This document shows positions 11,744-22,386 of a stretch of 64,000 bases of DNA, in pieces. The position numbers and the translations under genes are program-made. Every line of letters begins with the position of its first letter. Positions within the stretch are counted from its first letter, which is position 1. This DNA is from Macrocystis pyrifera. Taxonomy: Eukaryota; Sar; Phaeophyceae; Laminariales; Laminariaceae. The stretch lies in contig JASSKH010000021.1 of the NCBI GenBank assembly GCA_031763025.1, positions 3,286,001-3,350,000 of the forward strand, written 5' to 3'. A model generated the notes under the pieces. It ran no database searches, was not told the DNA's origin, and saw nothing but the letters and a program-made list of their open reading frames with translations.

Positions 11744-14700
11744 AAATCAGAAGGGCCGTCCACCCGTTCAGTACAGAGAAATCCCCACACCAGCGCAGTC
11801 GTCACACATAGCCTGGCAGAGAGAGCAAGGGCAAGCTCAGCCACCCTTGCAGCAGTTAGTTGAATCAGCGCTCGTTGCGGTCGACGCGCGGGAGGGTAGC
11901 GGGTCAGGACGCTCACGGCTTCGTAATGGGGAGTCGCTCAGTCGAAAACGATCAGAATGCATGATACAACAATGGCACGCAGAAAAAGAAAAACTCGGAA
12001 AGGATGATCTTGACGCACGAGAAAGAGAAGAACTGCTTTATTCGCTCGCTAACATTTGCACAACCATGATGCGCGATGAGCAAGGAGTCGTGGGGGACGT
12101 AGACCGAGCATTGGGAGAATCCCTGGTCGCACCGCCGATAGACCCCGCACACATAAAAAACGATACTTCGTAGACCTGAAAGGTGTCGGGGCGGTGGATG
12201 ATCTTGTCGCGATCGTCACGGGGGGGGTACCGGTGAACGCAGCAGCGACGGGTGTAGACCAAGAGCGCGTATTACAGTACGGAAACCACCCCAGTGTCAA
12301 CGAGCATTCGCCAGCAGTCCGGAAAAAAATTGGCGAAGATGCAAGACGTTAAAAATGCTTAGTGATACAAACGTCATCTGCGCACGAAATCCCTAACCTA
12401 CGAGTGTCCCCGTTGGCGGCCGTAGTGACACACACGGTTAAGATCAAAAATGATTTATCGTTCGACAGCGTCCAGGGGAGAAAGATGGACACAACGGCGA
12501 CACCGAGCCTGACACTGTCCCCCAGTGCCGGTGCGCACACGCGCTGCCCAAATTCCTGGACGAACTCGTGACACTGAGAAACAATTTCCCAGTAGAAAGG
12601 ATACTGATGAGTAAGGCCGACGTGTCGGATGCCTTTGTGAACGTGCGGGTGGATCCGGACCAAGCACACAAGTTTTGCTACACATAGGAGATCTGGTTGT
12701 GGTTAATTTCCGTTTAACGTTCGAATGGTCGGGATCGCCGGGTTTCTGGGGTGTCATATCGGCCGCGGCCGAACACGCGCACTGCAACACCAAACTTAAG
12801 TCGAGCCAGCTACTAGAGGAAGAAAGACCCATGATGGCCCACGTTAAGGTGGTAGATCGATGGGAAGAAGGCACACCCACGACGTTTCCCCCAGACGCCA
12901 AAATTAGAGCACCCAGCGGGGGAGAGATATGTGACTCATTTTTCACAACCGTGTATGTAGACGACTATCTCCTAATTAGGGTTGAACATTCAGACGACGA
13001 CAAGCCCGCCCTGATCGCATCAGCCTCTCTTGCTTCGGACACGTACGTTTATTTGGTCCGGGGGAGGAGGGAGTAACGCCTATCTTAGCCCCGGAAACGA
13101 GTACGGACTGGGACTCCACGATTGACGCGTTGGGGTTCACTATCAACTCGCACACAATGAGAGTCTCTAAAAAGCTGACGCTATAAAAAGGTTGCTTCTG
13201 GAGCAGTGGCCGGGAAGCTGTGGAACCTCATGTACGTGGTGCGAGCGGGCAGGTATTTCGTATGGAAGTGTTGCGTTTGACCGGATTACACGATTCGAGC
13301 GCAAGGAAAAACTAAAAGCGCATGGTAGATCTTGGCAGAGAGTTTCACGCTGACCTCTTGTTTTGGAAGTGGACGATAGATCACGAGCTTCTACTAGAAG
13401 GAGAGACGCTTAGCGCGCCCTGTTACACGGCGATAACACGACCCGCCTAAAGGCACTACCTGTCGGACGCGCGTTTCGAAGCTGTGGGGGGATTCTGTGC
13501 TGAGAAGGTGTTTTGGAGATACGTTTTGCCGATAGAGCTGACTGCCGAACTTTAATGGAAAGCCGATCTACAGGAGACCTGTACCATCACGATGAACCTG
13601 TTAGACTTACTGGGAATGGTTGTGACTGCGTGGGTCATGCTCGAATTGGTGGGAGACCGGCCGGATGCGGCAGGGGACCCGATCTTGATGCGAAGGGACA
13701 ACGTGGCCGCCGTATCATGGGCATGTCGAAGCGGGGGGGCGACAGACAAAAGGGCGTGCGTACTCATGAGAATCCTGGGGCACCTTGAACTCGCGGGAGG
13801 TTGGAACCACACTGCAAAACATATTCCGGGCGTGCAAAACACTTTAGCCGATGGGATTTCACGGTGGTCTAGAAAGATACTGGCAGACAAGGTCAGGGAG
13901 CTGACCCACTACAGCGAGCGGTACGAACAACCCATTGGTCGGCGGGGATCGGGGATTTTATATGTTGTGCTCCAGACAAAGCACATCCTCACCAAACACG
14001 ACGACATTCTATGGAACAACATGATTAACGAAGCAGTAGAACTCGGTTGACTCGCGCGCTTTTTATGTTGCATGTCTCGCTCAACACATGGTATGCATAC
14101 CACATGCCCACGCGCCTCACGGGAACAGGGGACGACAACGGAGGAAAGAAGGAAGAGGTGGCGAGGTTGGTCGAAACGCTCGCGCTTGGTTCAGTCGCGA
14201 AGAGTACTCAGATAAACTTCTTCGCGAAGTGGAACACGTGGGTGAAAGAGAGACAAGCACAGGGGAAAGGGCCGAGGCTGCAGGCTGTCGACGATCCCAA
14301 TGCAACGCTGACGGAACTGCTCGAATTCATGACGTCTCGCTGCTTGGTGCATAATAACCAGCAATCGACCGTCAGGGTGTACTCGGGGGCCATTAGCTTT
14401 TCCCACGAGGTGTTCGCCGGCTAGGAGCTACCCTTGTCTCATTGCATGATAGTCGCAGTGGGGAAGGAGATATACGGGGCGCACAGTATGTCTCAAACGA
14501 AAAAACAAGTATAGTTGCCCCTGCCGTGGGCAGTGCTTGCAGAAGGGCGACAGACAGTCGTGAGCATAGCAGACGGGGGATACGTGATGTGCTTAGGACT
14601 CGCCGTGTCGAATTTCCTTTTGTGCCGAGCGTCAGAGTTATGGGCGTACGCAGACGGACAGGTTCATGCCGAGTTTTGTCTGACGCGGGAGTGATTTTCT

Positions 14701-15257
14701 TTCTTTCACAAGGGAGTGCAGGTGGCGTTTGAGAACAGAGCGATCGCCACAGCAGGGCAGGTGAAGGTTTTTGCGTCGAAGTGCGACCAAAAAAGAGCAG
14801 GGTGCACCATCACGGGCACACGTCTCGGAAAGAAGATGTCGGGGGGGGCGCCGATGGGGGCGTTCGAAACTCTGCTCGAACTGCTGGACGTATACCCCTT
14901 GCTACCAGCAGAATCGCCTTCGACCGTTAGGAGCACCACGGTCGGATGGAAAGTGTTTACTGGGACGGAAGCGGTCGCAGCGCTGGGACTCATGGTAGGT
15001 AGCAGCGGTAGAGACCCCATGCAGTTCGCACTGCATTCAGGAAGAATCGGGGGGGGCACTCAGCTTGAGTCCCAAGGAATCTCGGAGTTGCAAATCCAGC
15101 GCGCAGGAAGGTGGAAGTCTTGGGCGTTTATGACGTACATGAGGGAGGCAGGGGAACGGGCCAACTCCGTGTCTGTTGCACTCGCAAAAACGTAGAATAA
15201 CGGTGAGAGTATGGACCGACGTTTGGAGTGGTCAGGTTGGACATATGGGGTGATTGT

Positions 15258-16377
15258 TAGATAGCCTCGCACAGATTGGAGCAGGGCCATCAGAGTTCGG
15301 GTTAGCCTGATCCATGAAACGTAGGAGGGCTTCCTTAAAAGGTAGAAAGGAAAATAAGAACAGGGCTTCTGACGGTGTGAGTGATCGTTCGTATCATATT
15401 TCGGTTTTGACTGAATTTGCACGATAAGGGTAGTCTTCACGTTAAGCATTAATCGCGAATTCTTCAGCCATAACAAATTGTAACTCCCCGTAGGGAGGTG
15501 GAGTTGGTGGAGGCATTTTAAAATCCGAAGAAGTTGGGCAGAATCATGAGATGAGGCGAGATCAAACGTCAGTCGAAAGCGTCTAGCCACCAGGGCTGCT
15601 TGGTCTTAGACGGCTGCTGCGGCCACGAGAGTTCATAGTAGTACGAGTAGTGGGGCCAGACAATTGATCGACTTTCCCACTCGCCCGCCCTGTCGCTCAA
15701 GAGGGGGGGGGATCAAGTTGCAACAAGTCGGTGTCATTGTTTGGGTGTCAGTTGCGAGTGTTAAAAAGCCTCGCAGGGATTGGAGCGGGGCCATCAGAGT
15801 TCGGCTTAGCCTGATCCATAAAACTTAGGGGGGTTTTCATCAAAGGTAGAAAGGAAGATAAGAACGGGGCTTCTGACGGTGTGAGTGATTTGCGTATCAT
15901 ATTTGGGTTTCGACTGAGTTTGGACAACATGGGTAGTCCTCATGTGAAAAAATAATCCAGAATTCTTGAGCCATAACAAAATGTAACTTCGCGTAGGGAG
16001 GTGGAGTGTGTGGGGGCATTTTGGAATTCGAAGAAGTTGGGCAGAATCATGAGATGAGGCGAGATCAGACGTCGGTCGAAAGCGTCTAGCCACCAGAGCT
16101 GCTTAGTCTTAGACGGTCGCTGCGGCAACGAGAACTCGCAGCAGTAGTGGGCCCAGACAATTGATTGACTTTCCCACCCGCCCGCCCTGCCGCTCAAGAG
16201 GGGGGGGGATCAGATTGCAACAAGTCGGTGCAATTGTTTGGGTGTTGGTTGTGAGTGTTAGATAGCCTCGCAAAGATTGGAGCGGGGCCATCAGAGTTCG
16301 GGCTAGCCTGATCCATGAAACGTAGGAGGGTTTTCATCAAAGGTAGAAGGGGGGAAATGAACGGGGCTTCTGACGGA
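15258..16377 (+). repeat. 3' tandem terminal repeats of the DIRS/Ngaro-like element
   Basis: Two units of about 500 bp (15258-15770 and 15770-16258) and a partial third (to 16377) lie head to tail. Landmarks are 'gatagcctcgca', 'gggcttctgacgg' and 'ctcaagaggggggggg', and each full unit contains one copy of the 5' terminal repeat. Known split-direct-repeat elements carry one such block, so an extra unit here suggests duplication by recombination. Confidence 0.8.
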
Positions 16378-16829
16378 ACAAACCTTTGTGGATTTTTCCA
16401 TCATTGTATGCAAAAATCTCCGACGCACGGCCCAAACAAACACATGAAACCCCAAGCATCAGCCACATCACTTTGCCCCGTTCCCCACACTCCGGAACAA
16501 TTGACAATACCTGTTTCAACATGGCCCACGAAATTGGACTCCGAATCCGTTGAGGTTCCCTACTTTCAACACACCGCCCTTATGAGGATATCAAACCCCC
16601 GCTGCTCGTACCCCCACGAATAGAGTACTACGGCAGATGGTCTTTTTCCTCACTGGTCTTCTTCATCACTGTGCCAACCCTTCCCAGGCTCCCTATATAG
16701 TTCAACCAATGCACTCGTCATGAACTCTATGCACCTATTGCCCATCCCCTCTGTCCAAGCATGCCAACGATTCAATACCTCTCCACAAACCCCAGATTTC
16801 CTCTGTTCAATCTTCTACATTGTTGACCA
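16378..16829 (-). mobile_element. Tyrosine-recombinase retroelement, older minus-strand copy, proximal part (fossil)
   Basis: On the minus strand this encodes the N-terminal half of a DIRS-type recombinase, with LGRASEIFAYNDGKIHKG near 16380-16440. Family members continue from this point with sequence like that found at 9185 on the same strand, so the two parts flank the inserted element exactly. 16570-16820 also matches 8137-8368, a second partial copy. It is interrupted and broken. Confidence 0.7.
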
Positions 16830-17589
16830 TACAACACGTCGTGAGTTGGTGTTGTTGTGGGCGTATGCACTGCACTATGTTTTCTTCTCCAATAATTTAA
16901 TTGTTTGCGTTTTTTTGTGTACTTGAAATTTTTCCCGACCAATTCAAATTTTGTATTTTTCTTCGTGTTTCTTCGTATTTTTGTGCGGATTTCATTATTT
17001 TGCTTTGTTTTTGTCGTTTTTTTCATTTTGTGGTTTGTTTCTCTACTCGATTTCGATTTTGTTGTGCTGTCAAATACTACAGCCGTACAACAAAAACACA
17101 CAGCACCTTGACCTGGTACGTTTCCGAACCTGAGTTCATTGTGACGCGAACATTCGACCATCCGGGGACGTTGTGAACGTTCACGTTGGGCAATGTTCGA
17201 CCTTGAGATTTGTGGCTCAACGTGTTTTTATGTAAGGCCACGGTGGCACGCTCACGAAACAGATTCGGCTGGGAAAAGCACGACCCCAGGTTTTTAGAGG
17301 AACGTCGTGGTTATTCCGAGCGGTCTATTCACTCAAACAAAATGATACGTATCGCAAATCTACTCACACTAGAAATCACGTAAAAAGTTAAAATCGACTA
17401 GGAAATAGAGTGGGTGATTATGCACGATATACCTGGTACTCGTACAGCATTACGAGAGCGAACACGATGCACGCTGTCCCCATCATACCCACAAAAACAA
17501 CACACGGTGGCAAAAGAGAGATACTGGTACTCGCGCAGCGCTTTGAATCCACCAAGCAAGTAGCCACCCTATCACCAGATTTCGTGACC
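16830..17589. other. T-rich spacer, no recognisable gene
   Basis: 16900-17060 is strongly T-rich on the plus strand. It gives long phenylalanine-rich shadow frames that are compositional artefacts. Nothing else is recognised. Confidence 0.5.
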
Positions 17590-17984
17590 ATGGCCGATGG
17601 ACAGCAGCCACCGTCTAAGCGCAGCAAGGTCGAGGACGGTCTCCCGGCTTCTCTTTCGGGTGAAGTTGCCTCTCCTGCAGCAGCAGAAGCAGATACGAGG
17701 GTGCAAGGTCGTCCCCAATCGACAAAGCGAAAGGGCAGGGCGCGAAAGAAGCACACATGATACTCGGAGCGATGGTCAGCGTGCTCACATCCAGCGAGGA
17801 GAGTGCCGATGATGATTGGGATACCGACCCCAACACTCTGAAGGAGGAGATGGCGGAGGAACAAGTGCCAAGGAACAAGCTGGCAACTGCCTTTGTGAGA
17901 CGCCGCTGCAGAAGTGAAAGAAGGATTCCCGGCCGAGTGCCGGCACTTGCGGCCGCCAGCAGGCGGAATTCATCTCTGGGATAG
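17590..17984 (+). pseudogene. Short unrecognised coding remnant, basic then acidic
   Basis: An ATG at 17590 opens a 55-residue frame beginning MADGQQPPSKRSKVE and ending in a basic KRKGRARKKHT. An adjacent frame from about 17780 to 17984 continues with an acidic segment (EESADDDWDTDPNTLKEE) and an Arg-rich end. Base composition is GC-richer than the surroundings and codons look coding-like, which suggests one original gene whose frame is now interrupted, or the N-terminus of a spliced gene. The Lys/Arg clusters could be nuclear localisation signals. I do not recognise a family. It may belong to a transposon. Confidence 0.3.
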
Positions 17985-18097
17985 ACATTGAGGTGCTTGG
18001 TCGATGCGTCGTCGTACGTAGGTTCGGCCGCGGGGTGGGACGGAACAATGATCACACCAGTGGTATTTGCTCACTGTCTGTGTGGTGTTGGTTCTAT

Positions 18098-18200
18098 TAC
18101 CGGGGTCCATAGTAAATACGACCAAATATTGTCAGAAAAAATAGGTCATTATGTAGGTTTTTGTGTGCACCATAGGTCCTATTTCCTATGATCGCCGGTA
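18098..18200. mobile_element. MITE, TA-target family, copy 1
   Basis: Ends CCGGGGTCCATAGTAAATA and its imperfect complement face each other at 18100-18198, flanked by TA on both sides. It is 99 bp. The TA target duplication and TIR layout fit a Tc1/mariner-type non-autonomous element. Confidence 0.75.
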
Positions 18201-18551
18201 ATAATCGACTATATACTTCCCTTTTGCAGCAGAGAGAAAAATAAATATGACTGAAAAAAGTATATCGATCGGCCTTGTTTTATGTGCCTTTTCCCCCGGG
18301 CTTTTTTGTAGTGGTCTATTATACCAGGAACGGAGACGTGTACGTACGTACGCCAATGGCCTGAAACACAAGATATCGCCGTGTTGAAAACCGTGCTTGT
18401 ACAAACACCTTGCACGGTGAGCAACAGCAGAAGTTCATGATCTGCGGCATATATTTGATTGATGCCGGTAGACCTAACCTTCCGTTGCAAGATGCTGTGC
18501 GGGGTATTTGTATACATTTTGTTTAGTCGGCGCAGATTTTAGGGTCCACTT

Positions 18552-20641
18552 CATTATTTGGTAAATGGGTGGAAGCTTCCACTCGACTTCCAAAACTTCC
18601 ATTTGGAAGTAAAAATCTTCCAAAACTTCCATTTTGACTTCCAAATGGGTTTTATGGAAGTGAAAATGGGGGTTGTGGAAGTCAAAATGGAAGTCGGGTG
18701 GAAGCTTCCAAATGGAAGTATCTAAATTCCAAATGGAAGTAGTGGAACTTCCAAATGGAAGTTGTGGAACTTCCAAATGGAAGTTTTGGAAGTCAAAAAG
18801 AAAGGTTTCGAATTGCTGGCGAAGCTTCCATTTTGACTTCCAAAACTTCCATTTGGACTCTCACAACTTCTATTTGGAAGTGATTGGAAGTCGAAAAATT
18901 CCATTTGGAAGTCGAAAACTACCGTTGGAAGTCGAAAACTTTCATGTGGAAGTCAAAAACTTCCCTTTGGGGAAGAAAAACAAATCCGTTTGGAATTCAA
19001 AATGGAGGTTTTGGAAGTTGAATGTGGAATGGAATTCGCGTGGTAGGCTCTTACACGACTTCCTATACTTCCATTTTGACTTCCAAACTTCTATTTTCAC
19101 TTCCAAAAGGAAGTAAGTAGGCCAAAGTCCCACATGCATAAGGGCCCCGGGGAGTGGAGAGAAGCGTCTGCAAACGTAGATGTGAGTGTTCCATGGTAAT
19201 GCAAGGCAAACAGATTTCTTGGGAGTTTAATGGAAGTGGATGAAAGCACGTGGAAGCACGTGAAAGCATGCTGAATTTATGCTTGCATATGAGAGTTTAT
19301 GGAAGCTTCGGCAAACAAACGCTGATATGAATTTCCGTGTAAGTAGGGGTTACATGTAACTTTGGAAGTTGGATAATTGGAAGCGGATGTACGTATGTGG
19401 GTTAAGGTGGAAGGTAAGCTTGAATATAGGAGTGGATGGAAGCGCCTGCGGACGTGCGTGGAAGTTTCCATTGAAATGGAAGTTGAACGGAAGATAAATA
19501 AGTAAGTAAGCTTTAGCCATTGGAAGCTTAATAGAAGTGCGTGGGAAGTATGTACAAATAGGTGGAAGTCGCGCTTGGACATGGAGGGAGTGGTCAGAAG
19601 ATTCTGCGTACTCAGATGCGAGTTTCGTTGAAATTAAATGTGAAATGGAAGTTTTAAAAGCCAAACAAAAGTTGTGGAAGTTGATTGGAAGCGGATTTTT
19701 TTGTTTTTTTTTTTTTATCCATCACTTTTACTTCCCAGCCCACTCGTAGGAGGTTTTACCCGCGACGATCTTCTGGACAAGCCGTGGTCGCAGGTGTCGT
19801 CCCTTCTCCCCCCCGGTACGTGCCTTTATTTTTTGCCGCGCATCGGGTTCAGCATTCCCACTGCTCGTCGATTTTCATCGAATATAGCCAACTCACGCTT
19901 TCGCGCTTTCCGCTTATCAATTTTTTAGGCAAGAAAAAGTCCCTATGAGCATGCACTCGGTGGGACTTGAACCCACGAAGTTGATCTTGACAGGCACGCG
20001 GACCACCTACCAAGCCACCGGGGACGCCGGATGCGAGTAGATGGATTTAAGTGAAAGTCACGGTTGAGTATGGAAGTGGACAGAAGATTCTGCGGACGAC
20101 GATGGAAGTTTCCTTGAAGGTAGAAGTCGAATGGAACTTCTAGACGTGAAGTGGAAGTGGGTGACGATAGGTGAAAGTATATCAAAAGGTGTATGGAAGC
20201 ATAGTGGAAGCCGGACGAAGCTTCTACCGGGCATGGCAGTGGAAGCGTCCACTTTGCTTCCACTGGCTTCCGGTGTGGAAGCTTACACTGGCTTGCACTA
20301 GCTTTCAAAATGGAAACTTCCATGGACTAAATGGAAGTTTCCACTCGACTTCCAAAACTTCTATTCGGAAGTAAAAAACTTCCACAACTTCTATTCGGAA
20401 GTAAAAAACTTCCACAACTTTCGTTTGGAAGTGAAAAACTTCCAAAACTTCCATTTTGACTTTCACAGCTTCCGTTTGGAAGTAAAAAACTTCCATTTTG
20501 ACTTTCACAACTTCCATGTGGAAATGAAAACTTTCATTTGGAAGTGAAAAACTTCCATCTGGAAGTCAAGATGGAAGTTTTGGAAGTTTTTTTACTTCCA
20601 AATTGAAGTTGTGAAAGCTTCCACTCATTTGCCAAATAATG
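18552..20641 (+). mobile_element. GGAAGT foldback transposon, copy A (contains a SINE)
   Basis: The element begins CATTATTTGGTAAATGGG and ends with the inverted form TTTGCCAAATAATG. Between the ends, most of the sequence is built from GGAAGT and ACTTCC hexamers, often arranged as palindromes such as CTTCCAAATGGAAG. The same layout, in the opposite orientation, is found at 36365-38068. No transposase is present, so it is non-autonomous. Without the SINE at 19696-20030 its length is about 1755 bp. Direct target repeats are not clear. Open frames inside are repeat artefacts. Confidence 0.8.
19696..20030 (-). mobile_element. tRNA-derived SINE, family A, copy 2
   Basis: This is close to the copy at 2203-2530. 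On the minus strand the head at 20030-19950 has A-box TGGCTTGGTAGG and B-box GGTTCAAGTCC with a perfect GTGGG/CCCAC T-stem, and the element ends in a poly(A) tail (T-rich at 19696-19717). A short CGGA occurs at both borders (19692-19695 and 20028-20031) and may be the target duplication. The related foldback at 36365-38068 lacks the insertion. Confidence 0.85.
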
Positions 20642-20684
20642 AGAACCACCGAGATTTTACTGGTATCAGTAGTAGTCGTGTTCT

Positions 20685-20788
20685 TACGGGGGACCATAGT
20701 AAATAGGATCGATTTTTTTTATTCAAAACAGGTGAATACATATATTTTTTATGAGTACCGCTGGTCCTATTTACTATGGTCCCCAGTA
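20685..20788. mobile_element. MITE, TA-target family, copy 2
   Basis: Inverted ends CGGGGGACCATAGTAAATAG (from 20687) and its complement (to 20786) are flanked by TA at 20685-20686 and 20787-20788. The interior is AT-rich. Confidence 0.85.
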
Positions 20789-20992
20789 TAATAGTTCGTT
20801 CAGATTGCACGCCTCGTGCCCCCCCTGTAACGAGCTGCCACTCACATCATCTATGCCATATAAGATCCGTAACAGATCAGTTCTCGTACATGTCGATCAG
20901 GAAGCAGGAATTAGGAATCGATGGTCTGTCGTATTATACAGCAGTAGTACACACATGACACGAGCATATAGTACGCCGCGATGTCGAGTCAG

Positions 20993-21095
20993 TACGGGGG
21001 ACCATAGTAAATAAGACGAAATATTGTTAGTACAAAGATGAAAATATGTAGTTTTTTGGGCGTACCGCTGGTCCTATTTACTACGGTCCCCCGTA
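20993..21095. mobile_element. MITE, TA-target family, copy 3
   Basis: A 99-bp element at 20995-21093 has nearly perfect inverted ends starting CGGGGGACCATAGTAAATA, bounded by TA dinucleotides. It lies only about 200 bp from copy 2 in the same orientation. Confidence 0.85.
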
Positions 21096-22152
21096 CTGGT
21101 ACACGCACGATAAGGTTCAATTTCTACCACTACGAGAGTGCAACGTTCCTTGCCATCGCACCAAGCGCGCGGCCGTTTTATTGCTGTAGATGAGGTATGA
21201 ACGTGTACGAGTAAATAGCCACCTTATAGAACAACGACTGCTGAGGGCAGACGTTTTCTTTCAGTAAATAGTATGCTCCGTTTTGTACCCGCAAGGATTG
21301 AACTACTTACATGTATTTATGAGGTATTTGACGTGTCGAACACCTGCTAGTGAAACAGGACATTGGTTCACTCCAACATCAACATGTTAACGCGATCCCA
21401 GGTACCCGGTACTCACTGCGGGTCATATGATAGTATGGCAACGTGGACGATGTTCTCCTGGATGCACAATAGTTCATTGGAATGTCCACGACTATGTGAC
21501 CCCCAACCCCCCCTACCTCCCATTGTAACTGTGTAGGCCTTCAATTTCCTGTTCTCCCACATGTACGATAACTATTCGATGGGCATGCTCGATCCACGTT
21601 TCTTGGCCCCCCCGCCCCCTATAATATATACATGGTATATATATATAGGTTGGGTTGGTGTCGTTTGGCGGCGACGCTGTAAAACACGCCCCTCACTGCG
21701 TGAGCTAGACAGCCAGGGTACTTTTTTGTTTTGGCGGTTACCACGGCTGGCGGTCAAGTTAGATAATTTTTGTGCGGGGACAACCTTTACTCCGCGCAAG
21801 GGGAATCATAGAGGAAACTCATTGCTGTCTATGGAAGTGGCCACACCAGAAATTAAATAAATACATTGATGCTGTGACCCATATGCACGAAAGTCCGCCT
21901 CTAGAGGGGTTGTTAGTAGGATGCCGCTCACCCTTCATGCGACTCACCCAACACCTCAGGGCGCTTCGCGCTTGGTGCGAGCACTGTCTGCCTGGTCGGT
22001 GAAAACCCGACGCACTCCGTACCGGTACTGTAGGGATGCGAGGGTAAATGGTCATACGACTACGGCCATGCATGATAATGAGTGCACCTTCCCCCACCCG
22101 ACCCGACCCCCACCCCCACCCCCACTCCCACCCCCGTGCGGCCCGTGTGCAG
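21096..22152. other. No recognisable gene; C-rich tract at the right end
   Basis: I see no supported coding region. The last 60 bases (22090-22150) are an almost pure CCCCCAC tract ending in GTGTGCAG, which reads as a 3' splice site for the next feature. Confidence 0.4.
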
Positions 22153-22386
22153 GCTATTTTCGAGCGCCAGAAAGAGCGCGTAGGTGATGACGCTGTGCCC
22201 TACATCCTCGCACGCATCGTGAGAAGTTGTTTGCAGTACAACGCGGCTGGTGGAATTGGGTGCAGGGGTGCCGGCGATCAATGCAAGCGTGGCCCGTGCT
22301 TTAAGCGCGCGATGGGGATGTTTAGTGGGGACGGCATGGAGGGTGTTTCCAAGGAGGTTGTGCTGGCGTTGCTTAGGCACAAGTGA
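22153..22386 (+). CDS. Candidate terminal exon of an unrecognised host gene
   Basis: A C-rich polypyrimidine tract and GTGTGCAG (AG at 22151-22152) precede an open stretch of 77 codons beginning AIFERQKERVGDDAVPYI and ending EVVLALLRHK before a TGA. It includes a Cys-rich part (CRGAGDQCKRGPC) that might bind metal or form disulfides. Codon use looks coding-like. The last codons are repeated in the same frame further downstream (near 22510 and 23030), as if the 3' end had been duplicated. I could not find upstream exons and do not recognise the family. Confidence 0.4.
   Translation, partial: AIFERQKERVGDDAVPYILARIVRSCLQYNAAGGIGCRGAGDQCKRGPCFKRAMGMFSGDGMEGVSKEVVLALLRHK

Larger units (their letters stand above)
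9186..16377 (+). mobile_element. DIRS/Ngaro-like retrotransposon inserted in an older one (fossil)
   Basis: Parts appear in order on the plus strand: a gag-like Pro/Ala/Gln-rich region (about 9409-11250), a repeat-bearing region, a reverse transcriptase piece with a YVDD box (about 12675-13076), an RNase H-like region ending IPGVQNTLADGISRW (about 13592-14050), and a tyrosine recombinase with LHSGRIGGGTQLE and IQRAGRWKSWAF (about 14100-15195). No integrase is present, as expected for the class. The 5' end repeat (9186-9405) recurs twice after the recombinase (15480-15690 and 15980-16190) within a tandem unit of about 500 bp, resembling split direct repeats. It is broken, with roughly ten or more breaks. 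Confidence 0.75.

Noticed and set aside
11293-11916. 207-codon minus-strand frame
   Set aside because: It lies antisense to the tandem repeat region of the DIRS-like element and is a shadow of it.
16900-17130. Phe-rich membrane protein
   Set aside because: This is the translation of a T-rich low-complexity stretch. Three overlapping frames give similar Phe-rich products.
18673-19116. 147-codon open frame rich in Lys, Trp and Ser
   Set aside because: It is a translation of the GGAAGT repeat lattice. Frames on both strands give equally long products.
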